This document shows positions 1-11,323 of a stretch of 64,000 nt of DNA, in pieces (the stretch's first letter is position 1; every line of letters begins with the position of its first letter). Under the pieces are notes generated by a model. The model was given only the letters and a program-made list of their open reading frames with translations, made no database searches and had not been told where the DNA came from. The stretch covers positions 124,001 to 188,000 of the forward strand of contig JAVYIG010000111.1 of NCBI GenBank assembly GCA_035222895.1. The letters run 5' to 3'. This stretch comes from Strongylocentrotus droebachiensis. Its lineage: Eukaryota > Echinodermata > Echinoidea > Camarodonta > Strongylocentrotidae. The translations under genes were made by a program, and so were the position numbers.

Positions 1-60
1 CAGACATAAACTATTATATCTGATTGATTTGATGAACGTCTGTAAAGAACCAATTACACA

Positions 61-400
61 CCTGTTTATGAAAACCGTTCAAGGGAGACAAAAAAACAGG
101 TGTTCATAGTCAGGTGGTCTTTATGTACAAGTTAGTGTACAACAGTGAAGCCTGTATATAAAGACCGCTCAATGGCGACAAGAAAAGTGGTCTTTATAGA
201 CAGGTGGTCTTTATGTACACGTTACTGTACAACAGTGAAGCCTGTATATAAAGACCGCTCAATGGAGACAAGAAAAGTGGTTTTTATAGTCAGGTGGTCT
301 TTATGTACAAGTTACTGTACAACAGTGAAGCCTGTATATAGAACCGCTCAATGGAGACAAGAAAAGCGAAGTGAGGTAGTCTTTAAAGGTAAAGACCAGT
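61..400. repeat. 90-bp tandem repeat, about 3.8 copies
   Basis: The motif CCTGTATATA recurs at 151, 241 and 331, an exact 90-bp period. A diverged first copy begins at 61 and the last copy decays after about 370. Each unit holds two opposed motifs, an AAAGACC and a GGTCTTT, so it can fold on itself. Because 90 is divisible by three, a repeated 30-codon frame stays open across three units. I regard that as a by-product of the period, since a single diverged copy of the family sits in an intron at 10574-10640. It lies downstream of the last recognised exon, in an intron or beyond the gene. Confidence 0.85.
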
Positions 401-433
401 ATTGGAAACGCCCCAATTTCAAAAAATGAAATG

Positions 434-1335
434 GAAGCTCTTATTACCAATCATGTGAAAGAATATGTTTTGAATATTACATGACGATAAAATTTTTGAC
501 GAGAAACCGCCTACTAATTGATATATTAGGTAAATTAGTATATCTATATACTGTTGAGAGATACAAATGCACGTGTCGCGCACGTGTGTGTAGTCCCATA
601 TACATCTTTCTGTGTACAGTGCTTCTAACTTTATGAAGACTTGGCCAAATTTCTTATAATTTTGATGATTCCAGAACCTTGCAGTATATCTATGCTAGAT
701 GATCAACCTTTTCTGATCGATTTCACAACGTTTCTTTCACTATGCAATTGCATGACCATAACTGGTCTTTAGCTTTAAACAAAACTACATGTTTTCAGAA
801 ATAGTTATATATTAAGGGTTGCATCACTAGTAATTTCAAAGTCTAACATACTTTACCATCATAAGACAGTAAGATGGATTTCAATAGATAGATTTGGTAC
901 CAAATTTGTAGTTATGTACCAAATTTTGACCGAAATATTAAAACTTAAATTTGCCCGTTGAATTATATACAGACAGCACACATTTATGATTTACATTCCA
1001 ATTATTTTAGTTTCAGACATTACCATTCAGTAGCCAAACTTACCTTTTAATTACAAGACGGTAATATAAAGTTGGTTAGATTTTATACAACATTGTAGAC
1101 ATATGTCAAGTGTCGACCAAAATGTACAAGGACTTTGAAAATTGCACAAAATTCTAAATTTCACCACTAAAATTGTATGGGCAGCACCGCTTCCTTCACC
1201 ATTCGTGGTCTTCCAACTTCAAAATGCTGTAACGTCATTTGTGAATATAACTTAATTAGTCACCAACATACTTAAAACAAGATTTAAATCATGTTAGTTC
1301 ACTACATGATCACAACACAAGGCATGCTGTATTAA
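434..1335. other. AT-rich stretch with no recognised gene
   Basis: I see no EGF exon, RNA gene or clear repeat here. It is probably intron or 3' flank of the minus-strand gene. Confidence 0.5.
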
Positions 1336-1992
1336 AGGGATGCATTGTGTGTACCCAAATTTAGGACGGACACTTATAAAAAAAGTCCTCTAATTTCTGG
1401 AATTAGAGTATGGAACCAACTTAAAAGTCATGTCAAAATGTCACCTACTTTGAACAGTTTTAAACACGCTCTAAAAGCCCTGTTATTTGTAGATGACGTG
1501 TAAGTGAACTTTTGGTGGTTTCGAGAGAAGGTAACCATTTTTTTCCTATTTGCAAAATTATGAAATTTGGTTGACATGGTTATCGTTATATCATGTATTC
1601 ATACATGTAATGTATCCATTTTCAGCTATCTTGTAAACAACCTAAGTGTATTAGTTAAAGAGCAATTGAATGTAAATATGTATATAACAATTTTGGTATC
1701 CCGTGCGTTAAGCTATATCAGATTATTAAATGAACGTTTTTTTAAATTGTATTTAATTTGAAAATTCCATTCACCTATTTCTTGTAAATGATCAAGGATG
1801 ATTCTTGAATGATCAGTTTTTTCAAGGGGATACCAATTAATTTGTATTTTACCTGTTTATATGCTTGTGTATTTATCTATTTTGTTTTTGATGCTGTTAT
1901 TTGTTTTTATTATTACCAAACAGGGCCTCATGGAAGACCACCAAATTGGTGATATGTGCCACCCTGTATAAATATCAGAAATAAATAAATAA
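1336..1992 (+). mobile_element. 5'-truncated non-LTR retrotransposon (LINE) 3' end
   Basis: A plus-strand frame open from 1336 to the stop at 1501 reads like the C-terminus of a LINE reverse transcriptase: VPKFRTDTYK, then RVWNQLK, then LNSFKHALKALL. This matches the usual 'rt.y.....g..vWN.Lp......l..FK..Lk..L' ending. It is followed by a 3' UTR with a short self-complementary stretch near 1930-1965 and a tail of AAATA-type repeats at 1979-1992. The RT catalytic core is absent, so this is a dead-on-arrival 5'-truncated copy. Its clade (CR1/jockey-like) is a guess. Confidence 0.7.
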
Positions 1993-2307
1993 ATAAAATA
2001 AAAATTAGTAAGCAAAGTACATTGTAACTCAGCTTCAAAAATGATACCAAATTTGTTTGTATCAGCTATATAGTTTTGAAGAAAATTTACTCTAGCATGA
2101 AATCAAAATGTGTACAGCACCACCTTTTTTTTGGCAAGCTCATGACACATGTCCTTTTACATGTACAGATTTGCCAAGGCATGGTAGAATATATAATGGC
2201 ATTTATTGTATTGTATAATCATTATATCTTTTGGGCAAATCAGATAAGAGAAATTGTTATGGGCTGTAATTTTGGGAATCATCAACGTAAGACAGTTTTC
2301 TCTTCAC

Positions 2308-2433
2308 CTTCACATTCTCCCTGTAGACTTTTTCTGTAGCCGTCGGCACACTGACACTCAAACGATCCGTTTGTGTTGACACACAGAGCTGACATAGTAC
2401 AGTTATCATCTTCAGAGGCACACTCGTCGATGT
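2308..2433 (-). CDS. cbEGF exon (most downstream exon recognised)
   Basis: The 126-bp exon is phase 1-1. Its acceptor is TCTAG before position 2433 and its donor is AAG|GTGAAG at 2308/2307. It encodes a calcium-binding EGF starting DIDECASEDDNC, with NTNGSFECQC in the middle and a sixth Cys in QGEC. The start motif and the N-x4-F-x-C-x-C pattern are calcium-binding and Asx-hydroxylation signatures. It follows the double-EGF exon at 2980-3228. The gene continues to the left of the window. Confidence 0.85.
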
Positions 2434-2979
2434 CTAGATAGAAGTATCAAAGCATATGTCAATTTATTTTGTGAGCAAAATTTAACGCAAAAAGTAGAAT
2501 CATGAGATATTGCGAAAAATGTCACTAAAACAGGAAAACGCCTATTTTCAAAATGTAATGTAATATCATTTCACTCACTTGTTACGAACAATTGTATTTC
2601 AATAGTTACAACTCAAATTGAAAATATAAATATCATTTTGAGTCATATCACACAACTACCTCCCAATATCTAACAAAGGTACGAGCCATGTACAGTAGTT
2701 GGCCCCTGCCAGGTCCCTCCCAGTGTATGTGTCAGCCAGCAGTCAGTAGATGGTCCATGGTCTGTTGGGGGTGTTTCCATTTACTGTACCGCTTCTTTCT
2801 GACCCACCTGACACACTTTGTTCCCACTCATTTTCTACACTGAGGCATTTTCATGAGAATATTTGTTGAAAGCATTTGCCATTCATTTACATGTCAAAAG
2901 ACTGTGGCGGCTTAGCAGGTCACATCTGAATGAGCACAGAGAGTTTAATATTATACCTGTGAAGACCTTCCTGACTTAC
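2434..2979. other. Intron, nothing recognised
   Basis: This is intron between two EGF exons. A moderately GC-rich patch at 2690-2830 has no EGF cysteine pattern on the minus strand. Confidence 0.6.
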
Positions 2980-3228
2980 CAAAGCATTCGATTCCATTTC
3001 CAACATATCCTGCATTACAGGTGCAGAGGTAGCTCCCAGGATTATTCTCACACGTCGCATCATCACTGCAATCAGCGTCATCGGTGGAGCACTCATCAGC
3101 ATCCTCACAGTAGGTACCGTTGCCGACCCAGCCTCCATCACACGTACATGAGAAACTACCAGGTGAATTATCACAAGTCGCCTGTGAGGCGCAGTCATTT
3201 AGAGATTCGTCCAGACATTCATTCATAT
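2980..3228 (-). CDS. Double EGF exon
   Basis: The 249-bp exon is phase 1-1, with acceptor TTCAAG before 3228 and donor TTTG|GTAAGT at 2980/2979. It encodes two consecutive EGF domains without an intervening intron. The first starts DMNECLDESLNDC and ends GNGTYC; the second starts DADECSTDDADC and ends GNGIEC. Both have SPGSF/NPGSY cores before C-x-C and look like cbEGF modules. The other EGF exons of this gene encode one domain each, so an intron was probably lost or the pair was duplicated as a block. Confidence 0.88.
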
Positions 3229-3346
3229 CTTGAATAGAGCAAAGAAAAAAAGGTGACAGCTAGGTCAGGGTAGTGGTGAGCACAATTTTTCTTTCTTTTT
3301 TGCCCCCGAAAATTTGAAAATCGTGCCTACAGATATTTCGCTCAGT

Positions 3347-3372
3347 GGGGGGGGGGGGGGGGGGGGGGGGGG
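3347..3372. repeat. Poly-G run (26 G)
   Basis: An uninterrupted run of G on the plus strand (C in the transcript) lies in the intron just upstream of the CDS at 3850. The region 3429-3620 after it carries degenerate repeats of a CCTACCAATGCCAGA motif. Confidence 0.9.
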
Positions 3373-3849
3373 ATGTAATGAGCACTAAATTTCAACCCCC
3401 GTTCCTCTACATTTCCCATTTCCTCTTTCCTACCAATGCCAGATTCCAACAACCATTCTTCTACTCTTCAGCTCAAAGACTTTGGTGGTATAAGCGTTTT
3501 AAAGCACAGTTTTTATTATCATTATTATTATCCAATCACTGTCATCAACTCCTCCTCTTTCCTACCAATGCCAGACTATCCCCATTTCTCTTCTCTTCCT
3601 CTTTTCCACCGATGCAAGATTGTACAGTTTGCCGGTTGGTTTTATACAGTCTATTCATACATATTGCATATATACCGGACCGCAGTTAAGTGTTTTGTTC
3701 AAGCACGTTCACCTTCATTAAACAGTGCACGATAGGGATTAATTGCTTTGTGTGTGGATCGCGACCAAACAATACTGAGCGTGGTCAATATATATCCACC
3801 CGCGTTCTGCCCGCGCAAATGTGGAAGTTTATCATGGGCGGTACTGTAC

Positions 3850-3969
3850 CTGTACAAGTGGTTCCATCTCCTACGTAACCCTCATTACATGTGCATATGA
3901 AAGAGCCTTCATTGTTTCCACACGTTGCTTCCGCAGCGCATGGGCTCCCCACCGTGCATTCATCAATAT
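3850..3969 (-). CDS. cbEGF exon
   Basis: The 120-bp exon is phase 1-1, with acceptor CCCAG before 3969 and donor ACAG|GTACAG at 3850/3849. It encodes DIDECTVGSPC, then NNEGSFICTC and GYVGDGTTC, a complete six-cysteine cbEGF with the calcium-binding start and Asx-hydroxylation pattern. Confidence 0.9.
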
Positions 3970-4514
3970 CTGGGAATAAAGACAACCATAAGCTTAATTA
4001 TCATCATCATCATCATCGTAACAATATAATTTTTTACGAAATAGGGTGTTTGTTAGAGAGTATATTATTAGCTAAAAAGCCATCACATGGCAATTTGTTA
4101 TTATGTGACCAAGTATGCAATATAACAGCCTCTTTTTGCATGGTAAAGTATACGTCATACCGCATATATCTAAGTATGTGCATACCAATTGCCTTAGCCG
4201 CATGGATCTGCCATGGAAAGCTTGATGGCTTGAACAAACCCCCAAGGTATGAGATCTCAAATACCCTTATACTTTTATACGACACATATTGAATGCATAT
4301 CGTTCTATATAAAATATATATGTTAAAAGTCAGAATTTCCCTAGTGCAATTCTATTTTTACGTCAGCATGCATAACATTACTCAGGAATTTCTGAATTTG
4401 TCTTTTCATACATTGTGTTATACTGAACTCTGGAGCATTCAATATTTGTATAACATAGTGCAGCTACATGTATTACCATGTACTAGTTTTTCTGCCCTTT
4501 GGTGAACGTGAACA

Positions 4515-4650
4515 TAATCATTGGTGTGATTATTATTATAACCAAAATTATCATAACCATTGTAACGATTATTATCATGATTATTCTTATCATAAATATT
4601 ACTTTTTCACTATTCATATCATCATCATCATTATCATTATTATTGACATT
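4515..4650. repeat. (ATT/ATC)n imperfect microsatellite
   Basis: AT-rich trinucleotide tract ending about 10 nt from the donor of the exon at 4657-4788. It produces isoleucine-rich spurious reading frames. Confidence 0.85.
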
Positions 4651-4656
4651 ACTAAC

Positions 4657-4788
4657 CTTCACAATTGATGTTATCATTTGTAATTGGAGAAAATCCGACT
4701 TCGCAATAGCATTGATGGGAACCGATGGTGTTATTACAAAGACTGTTGTTTTGGCAACCGTGTGTACCCAATGTACATTCGTCGATAT
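4657..4788 (-). CDS. cbEGF exon
   Basis: The 132-bp exon is phase 1-1, with acceptor TTTTCAG before 4788 and donor GAAG|GTTAGT at 4657/4656. It encodes DIDECTLGTHGC, then NNTIGSHQCYC, then a last cysteine in DNINC. This six-cysteine cbEGF has histidine where Phe/Tyr is usual before C-x-C, so Asx hydroxylation is less certain. Confidence 0.87.
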
Positions 4789-5150
4789 CTGAAAATGAAT
4801 AAAAGATTTCAATTTCCGATACAACTCATGTTAACCCGACATGTGACTGAAACCTCTTTCAGATGTGAAGCGGTGAAACGCTGCATTTTTCAGGTTTGTT
4901 TGTTTTAGCATTTGTTTATTCATCTTTTAGGTAAACACTTACTTTGAAACTTTTGTAGAAATTTTGATCTTCAAAATCAGGACTAAATGAATACTTGTCA
5001 TAATAATTAAAGAAATGATTCTCTAAATGTACTTATACAGTTAACAACTAAATTGTTCATATCCTTCCAATGTTTTGCAATTTGTCATGTTTTTAATATT
5101 TCTTGATAATGGGACATATTATTAATATATTATTATACATAATTATTAAT

Positions 5151-5189
5151 ATAATTGTCGAAAATGGTTAAACCATTTTCGACAATTAT
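5151..5189. repeat. Near-perfect 39-bp palindrome
   Basis: Two 19-nt arms (5151-5169 and 5171-5189) are exact reverse complements around a single A at 5170; the core is AATTGTCGAAAATGGTT. It lies in an intron. Confidence 0.9.
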
Positions 5190-5514
5190 TCAACAATGGC
5201 CCTAGTACAATCAGTCCACCTTTCATTATTGAGTTACGAAAAAACATAAAAAACATCAAATTTACAAGGGCTACATACATGTATGAATAATATAGTTGTT
5301 ACTGTACATGTACTGTCACACATATACTGTGGTGATTCATTGTGTTGAAATTATGCTTTATATGAAGGGTCAGTCTAATGTATAGCAGATCCTATAAGTT
5401 AAACAAGTTTCAGTGAATTGCATTATGAAACTGTGAACATAAATTGACATAAACATAATAATAGTCACATTTGTAAAGCGCTTACTAAAATGTTTCTATT
5501 AAAGCACTTTACAT

Positions 5515-5680
5515 TGTAATTATTATTACCATAGTCATTGGATTTACTGGATTATTATCGTTATTATTATTACCATTATTATCAGGATTTTTATCAGTAT
5601 AATGTATTATTGATACTATTATTATCATTATTGTTATTATTATTATTATTATCATTATAATTATCATTATAATCAAAAGA
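5515..5680. repeat. (ATT/ATC)n imperfect microsatellite
   Basis: AT-rich trinucleotide tract that begins within about 10 nt of the donor of the exon at 5688-5813. A short piece at 5475-5515 (GTAAAGCGCTT) resembles the tail of the SINE family seen at 25164. Confidence 0.85.
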
Positions 5681-5687
5681 TACTTAC

Positions 5688-5813
5688 CATTACACCTTCT
5701 TTGATCCATATCAAGTGTAAAGCCATCATTACATGAGCAATCATATCCATCAAGTCTGTTATCACAGTTCTGATCACATTCATTAAGTGTGTCATTTGCA
5801 CACTCATCAACAT
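5688..5813 (-). CDS. cbEGF exon
   Basis: The 126-bp exon is phase 1-1, with acceptor TCTAG before 5813 and donor AATG|GTAAGT at 5688/5687. It encodes DVDECANDTLNEC, then NRLDGYDCSC and QRRC, a cbEGF of the fibrillin/LTBP type with a long C5-C6 loop. Confidence 0.9.
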
Positions 5814-6074
5814 CTAGACAAAAAACAGCATAAAACAATGTCATCTATTAAAAAGCACACACAAAACTGTCCATTCCATGACATTTTTGGGACTATAATA
5901 TATCCATTACTCAAAGATAAAGTTGAGTTCTGGTCATGCAGTTATATATACATGCACATATTATGCTAGGAACTGTTAAGAAGCAATGTGAAAAGTCAAT
6001 GAAGTAATACATAATAAATGTTGCATGTAGTGATGTTTTAGAAACAAGAAATGTACCGGCAAATTGCTGAAAAC

Positions 6075-6300
6075 TACATTATTGTTATTATTATTAACCT
6101 CATCATTATTATTATCATCATTAATTTTATCGTCATCACTATTATTATCATTATTATCATCATAGTGATTATCATTATAATTGTTATTGTTATTATCATC
6201 TTTATTATTGATATTATTCTCATCATTATCATTATTATGAATAGTATTATTATCTTAATTTGTATCATTATGATTATTATTATTACTATTATGGTAAACA
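6075..6300. repeat. (ATT/ATC)n imperfect microsatellite
   Basis: A tract of roughly 225 bp adjoining the donor of the exon at 6310-6490. It generates Ile-rich spurious frames on both strands. Confidence 0.88.
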
Positions 6301-6309
6301 AAGTCATAC

Positions 6310-6490
6310 CAAAGCAGGTTAATCCATCTCCTGTAAGAGACGGTGGGCATGGTCCACACATCGGCATAACTGAAGGTGGCGGCAAGTCAGAGCAGAAAAC
6401 ACCTTCGTAACAAGGGGAACCTTGACAAGAGTCAAAGTCTACACTACAGTGATCACCTGACCAGCCAACCTCGCATGTACATGTGACAAC
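6310..6490 (-). CDS. EGF second half plus short Cys-rich EGF-like segment
   Basis: The 181-bp exon runs from phase 0 to phase 1, with acceptor TTACAG before 6490 and donor TTTG|GTATGA at 6310/6309. It begins VVTCTCEVGWSGDHC, the second half of an EGF begun in the upstream exon. A Cys-rich piece follows (DSCQGSPC, then MCGPCPPSLTGDGLTC). The CGPCP...GDG..C pattern is common between EGFs in extracellular proteins. It joins in frame to DVDEC of the next exon. Confidence 0.88.
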
Positions 6491-7847
6491 CTGTAACACA
6501 GTCATTAAATTCAATCCATTCATGTTTCATTAACATAAGAATAAATATTTGAACTATAACACATAATTGTAGTCCTAAGGCAAATACAATCAGAAGAAGA
6601 AAAAAAGTGGACACTCTTTAATGTTCGAAATGTTCACATAATAAAATATTTAACAAATTCCCATTCAAATGTTAATGAACATGTGGATATGTGTGACATT
6701 CTTGTTCAACAATGAAGACAAAGAATGATAAACATTAGAGACGATTGAGCTCTGGATGTCAACTGCAGTCTCATGCCTGCATGGTTTGGGCAAGCACGGT
6801 CAAGATGCCCTCCCTTTTCCCCTAAGATCCTAATTGATAACAATTTGAATGACCAGATCCCCATTTTTTAAAACTTTTTTTTGCATTCAGCGACTCATTT
6901 ATTGTTAATTGTGTACATGTATGATCACTCATGCATGAAGGGTATGATTACAAATGTACATGATCTTAAAGAAGATTAATTCATGTAAATTTCAATCTAT
7001 GAAAGCTAGGTTTATATTAAATACTTATTTTAGAATCTTAACTATAATGGTAATAGTGTCCACATTCTTGTTTTTACTCAGTGCAATATCATATTGACTA
7101 TTTAAAATGGATAACACAAACATAAACAGTACATATCAAAGCCATGAATAAAAAGTGGATGAACTTTAAGGAAACATATTATAAAACATGCAATGGATCG
7201 GAAGTTAGTTAAGAAACGCATTGTACAAATTACAAAAAGTAAGAATTGAAAGTATTGAAATGTCATGTATGAATAGAAAAGCTAAAAACATTACGACAGT
7301 ACTTGTAACTATCTTTCCGTACCAATTTACAACACGATAGTCTGTATTTTGGTAAAACACAGTCACAAAGAACTCTGGAAATAAACCCAAGGTAATTTCA
7401 ATTGCTTTTGTGTCACATTTTGATAAAGGTGCACACATTACAATGAAATATTACATAATCCGAACATGATTTCTAAAAATAGTAGTCAGGTATTAAAGGT
7501 GATTATTTAAAAGTCTCTGTGATTGTGTTAGGCATGGATCGAGATATGGAATTCTTCAGTAATTTCTTTTTGTGGAATGTAAGCGTTGCTGTAAAAATAG
7601 GGCATAGTGATTATGCAAATTACTTGCTTCAGAAAACATTAATGAGTTGTTTAAATCATAAAGATGAAACATCGCTACCGTATCTATATACGTACGTTTG
7701 TTTGATTTTCAAAATTATTCCAAAATGCCCAAAAATACAATGTCGGCATTCATATTTTCAAGATCTAAACTTGCATGCTACTAACAGTTAATGATTGTTT
7801 ATATGCTTTTGTTAATATTTTTCCAGTAATTCCATATTTCTACTCAC
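6491..7847. other. Intron, nothing recognised
   Basis: AT-rich intron. Short open frames on both strands show no domain, splice-consistent exon or repeat family that I can name. Confidence 0.6.
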
Positions 7848-8035
7848 GGTAAAGCCATTGTTGTTGAGATCCTGATTTGCTGCTAAGATGTCAAAGTTGC
7901 ATACTCCATCATTAGAACACTGACACACTCTGACCTTGTAAACTTGTAACGTACTCGCTCCAAAATCATCGGTTGCTACGATCTCAATCATAGAAACATC
8001 TAAGCTTGGAGGAGTCCATGTGAACAATCCAGTAT
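7848..8035 (-). CDS. Cadherin/Ig-like beta domain C-terminus and EGF start
   Basis: The 188-bp exon runs from phase 1 to phase 0, with acceptor TTGCAG before 8035 and donor TACC|GTGAGT at 7848/7847. It begins DTGLFTWTPPS and continues IEIVATDDFGAS, the end of the Ig/cadherin-like module that follows VWD in MUC4-like proteins. It then enters an EGF with VCQCSNDGVC. That EGF is completed in the next exon (NNNGFT joined to VVTCTC), which confirms the splice. Confidence 0.88.
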
Positions 8036-8054
8036 CTGCAACAGTCAAAGAAAA

Positions 8055-8175
8055 TAATGATAATAATAATAATAATAATAATGAAACATATAATATTAAA
8101 CAATAATTACAACAATACTACCGCTACTACTACTAATAATAAAAATAACAAAATAATAATATAATAATAAATAAC
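8055..8175. repeat. (ATA/ATT)n imperfect microsatellite
   Basis: Trinucleotide tract starting about 20 nt upstream (transcript sense) of the acceptor at 8035. Confidence 0.85.
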
Positions 8176-9767
8176 AATTGAGTCAACCTACATGCACAAA
8201 ATTCCTGGTAGGAAAGAGAATCATATCATGCACCATAAGTTGAAGTTGGAATTAACAATTATGGAAAGCCGTTCGCATCATTGAAAATATATTGTAAAAG
8301 TTATTTTAAGGCATATAATGTTGATTGAAATCATTCATATTGTCAATTATAAAGGAGATTTCATGTTCTTGTGGAATTTATGAAAAGTCTAAAATACATG
8401 ATTTTTTGCTTTAAGGCTACAATTGGCTGTCCATAATATTTAAAGGTGAAATTCAAAGAAAATCACAAATATGTCAACTAATGTATCACTAAAAACTGGT
8501 AAGCTAACAGATGGCCATCGTACAAGTTATTGGTCAACTTCATATCGGGTGATTTATACAGAATACAAATACAACCACCTCCATAGCAGCTAGGATATAC
8601 GAGAGATTCGCCGGAAAATAGAGATGTTTTAATGACGTCACTATATGGACCAACACTGCCCAAGCAGACGACATCCCATAGAGAATGAACATAATTTCAA
8701 AGCTATTATTTCTCAAATTATAATGAGTTTAGTGTATATAAATGTAATGGCATGTCAAACCATTCAAAAGGGGATATGATCCGATTCTGATAACTAAAAT
8801 CTTTTGCTTGTAAATACACAGGATAGGGGTTAATTAACAATCAAAGAAACCAGACTTTTTTAAATTGAAAACTCCCGGAATGATATTAAGGACGGCATTT
8901 GTTCCCTCTTGAAACGCCGAACATACCCCGGTGTGTGCAGCTGAACATACGATGGCGTCTTATTTTGTTTACAAGCGACAGATTCCTTTATTTTTGTATT
9001 GCTGAATTTGTCATCAAAATAAAATCATGCGCGGGGTTTAGAGTGAGGCAATAGATTATACATTTAGCCTGACGGTAGTGAAGTAAGAGAAAGAACTCAG
9101 AAGAGGTTGAAAACACAGGCACTGAAAATGTGTGAGATGTCATGGGGCATCGTCTGCTTGTGCAAGTCATGTCCATACTGTGATCTCACACATCTCAGCA
9201 GCGTTTGGAGAGCTCTTCAGGTGCTATGCCGGGGTTGTATTTAAGCGTTTTGTAATTTATAATAATCTTTACTTCGAATGTTTCCAAGCATTGAATTTTG
9301 ATAACCTTGTCGAATCAAAGTTTAAACTTTGCAATAATGTGAATAAAGTTAGTTTCTAAAATCAATGAATATCTACTCTAAGTCCAACTTAGAGTTAAGT
9401 TTGACTTGGGATCTTTGTGAAAGACCCCCCTGGTGTGATAGAGAATGATATCATCAACCCACAACGCTATGAAGGAGTAGAAAAAGGTATAAACGAAGGC
9501 TAAGGCTAATCCTGAAATCTGAACTCAATGCGAAGAACAAGATTGAGGAATAGGCTCCCGATATTTGGTGCTCACAGCATACACAAAATTCCTTCCTACC
9601 AATTTAGAGATTTCAATGATTATTTTCAATGAAATTACTATTTTTCATGATCGTCACAGCTTTACTGCTTTACTGCTCATGTCCGATTTGTAATTGCCAT
9701 CAGAGTATACTGGATTAAGAGATAAATATTAATCGCCAGTAAAAATCGACAATAAACTGCAACGTAC
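8176..9767. other. Intron, nothing recognised
   Basis: Intron between the two halves of the beta domain. Only small inverted motifs are seen, for example TGTGTGAGAT at 9127 against its complement near 9182. Confidence 0.6.
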
Positions 9768-9956
9768 CTTGGTCTATGGTTGCGCCAGACGGAGCACCCT
9801 GCAATGAATACTGGACAACATCTCCGTCATTAGAATCTGAAGCTGTTACTTGTAAGGTGACTGTTTGGTCAACAGTTACACGCAGTATACCGCTCTCTGA
9901 CAGTGCGTCTGTTGAACTGGTCTCAATGACAGATGTGATGTTTGGTGGGAAGTTAT
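9768..9956 (-). CDS. Cadherin/Ig-like beta domain N-terminus
   Basis: The 189-bp exon is phase 1-1, with acceptor TATAG before 9956 and donor CAAG|GTACGT at 9768/9767. It encodes NFPPNITSVIET, a strand with VTVDQTVTLQVTASD, then SNDGDVVQYSLQG and PSGATIDQ. Joined to the next exon it gives 'PSGATID..TGLFTWTP', a recurrent sequence of Ig-like (cadherin-like) repeats in this protein class. NIT is a possible N-glycosylation site. Confidence 0.88.
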
Positions 9957-9984
9957 CTATAAATTTAATGAAATAAAAAAAATA

Positions 9985-10075
9985 ACAACATTAATAATAA
10001 TAATATTAATAATAATGATCACAATAAAAGTAAAATAAATATTATTGAAAGTAATGATAATAATAAGAAGAATAT
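9985..10075. repeat. (ATA/ATT)n imperfect microsatellite
   Basis: Tract starting about 30 nt upstream (transcript sense) of the acceptor at 9956. Confidence 0.8.
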
Positions 10076-10284
10076 CATTTCATTTCTAAAGTGTGTTTTC
10101 ATGTGCATTTACATAAATATATTTATACTGTATTAGTGTATTTTGCATGACGTTTCGTTTGCGGTAGAGGGGGCGTTTAAAAATTTGAAACAGATTTACC
10201 AAATATGCTGTCTAAAGAGCATTAATTTGTGTTAAAAATTCATTTTCTTTTACATGAAGAAAATGACTACGAACTGAGACTTAC

Positions 10285-10533
10285 TTAAATCTGATAGCTG
10301 TTCTTCAAAAGCATCATTAGAAGACAATGTATCTAAACCAACTGATGGATCAACTGCTAGGGAATCAAAGAGGCATGGTTCACTATCCCTACAAAACACT
10401 GTAGCTTTAGCTGCCAACTCCGGATCTGCCGCAATCAGCTCTGAGAGGAAGGGAGGGATGTAGGAAGGATCGTTATAAGAACTCCAATCCCGATCACCGT
10501 AATCGAAAAGAGATTCACTCGGTGAGATCATCC
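10285..10533 (-). CDS. Region C-terminal to the VWD core
   Basis: The 249-bp exon is phase 1-1, with acceptor CTGAAG before 10533 and donor TTAA|GTAAGT at 10285/10284. Joined to the upstream exon it reads FGQSW|MISPSESLFDY, then YIPPFLSELIAADPEL and VFCRDSEPCLFDSL. The 'fG.sW....eSLFdY' and 'C.....CLFD' motifs are typical of the stretch just after the VWD core in MUC4-like proteins. Confidence 0.9.
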
Positions 10534-10573
10534 CTTCAGAGAAAAGAAATAAATAAAAGATGAATGGTTAATG

Positions 10574-10640
10574 TGAAATCTGTATATAAAGACAGCTCAA
10601 TGGAGACAAGAAAGTGGTCGTTATAGGCAGATGGTCTTTA
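10574..10640 (+). repeat. Single diverged copy of the 90-bp repeat family
   Basis: The sequence TGTATATAAAGACAGCTCAA and the following GGTCTTTA match the unit tandemly repeated at 61-400. Confidence 0.7.
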
Positions 10641-10657
10641 GAGACAGACTTAACTCT

Positions 10658-10717
10658 GTTTCGTTGACAATCAGCCATACATGAAGTCTTTTGTCTGTGG
10701 CTGATCGTCAATGAAAC
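10658..10717. repeat. Imperfect hairpin, 20-nt arms
   Basis: Arms 10658-10677 (GTTTCGTTGACAATCAGCCA) and 10698-10717 pair at 18 of 20 positions with a 20-nt loop. It is intronic and adjoins the 90-bp family copy. Confidence 0.75.
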
Positions 10718-11323
10718 GAATTTAAGTCTTTTGTCAATTATATTTGTTGCTACGGTAGGCACCTAGTGAAAACAAATTCGTTCCAGGAAATTATGGAATT
10801 GCAAGCATTACTTTAAAGAAACAGAACTTTGTTATTCCTAGCTCATTTTTCCGGATTGAGGTGTCATATGAAAGGACAGAAAATGAACTTTCTAGAAATG
10901 TGATTTTCTCTTTGAATTTCAGATACCACCCGCCAAATGACTTTTTAGTTTCCTTTCTTCAAATGTATTTCAATCACTCATGCGTGAAATATGCGTCATA
11001 TGACTTGCATTAAACGAAAGAGGAGGGTCTAAGCTTTACAAATATCTGTCATTTATTAATTATCTTGTGATTAAGTTATGAACAAACATTGATTAGTCTC
11101 GGATTCGTTTTTTCTAGGACGCACTGTATAATGTGAATGATCTGCATCATTAAAAAGATTAATTAATTGTTCACTAGTTCAGGACACAACATATGGTGAT
11201 ATGTAAGACATGCTAAAACAAGTACAGGAATTTGGGAAATAAGTTTTTTGTGTTTTGGAAGAATGTTGAATCAAGCAAAACCCCTTCACACAGTTAACAT
11301 TAAAAAGAAGGAAAGTAACTCAC

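Noticed and set aside
145..429. 94-codon plus-strand frame with a 30-residue repeat
   Set aside because: Explained by a 90-bp satellite whose period is a multiple of three; a relative at 10574 shows no coding constraint.
2690..2830. Possible additional EGF exon in the GC-richer patch
   Set aside because: The minus-strand reading lacks the six-cysteine pattern and phase-1 splice sites.
6051..6410. Ile/Met-rich frames on both strands
   Set aside because: Translation of an ATT/ATC microsatellite.
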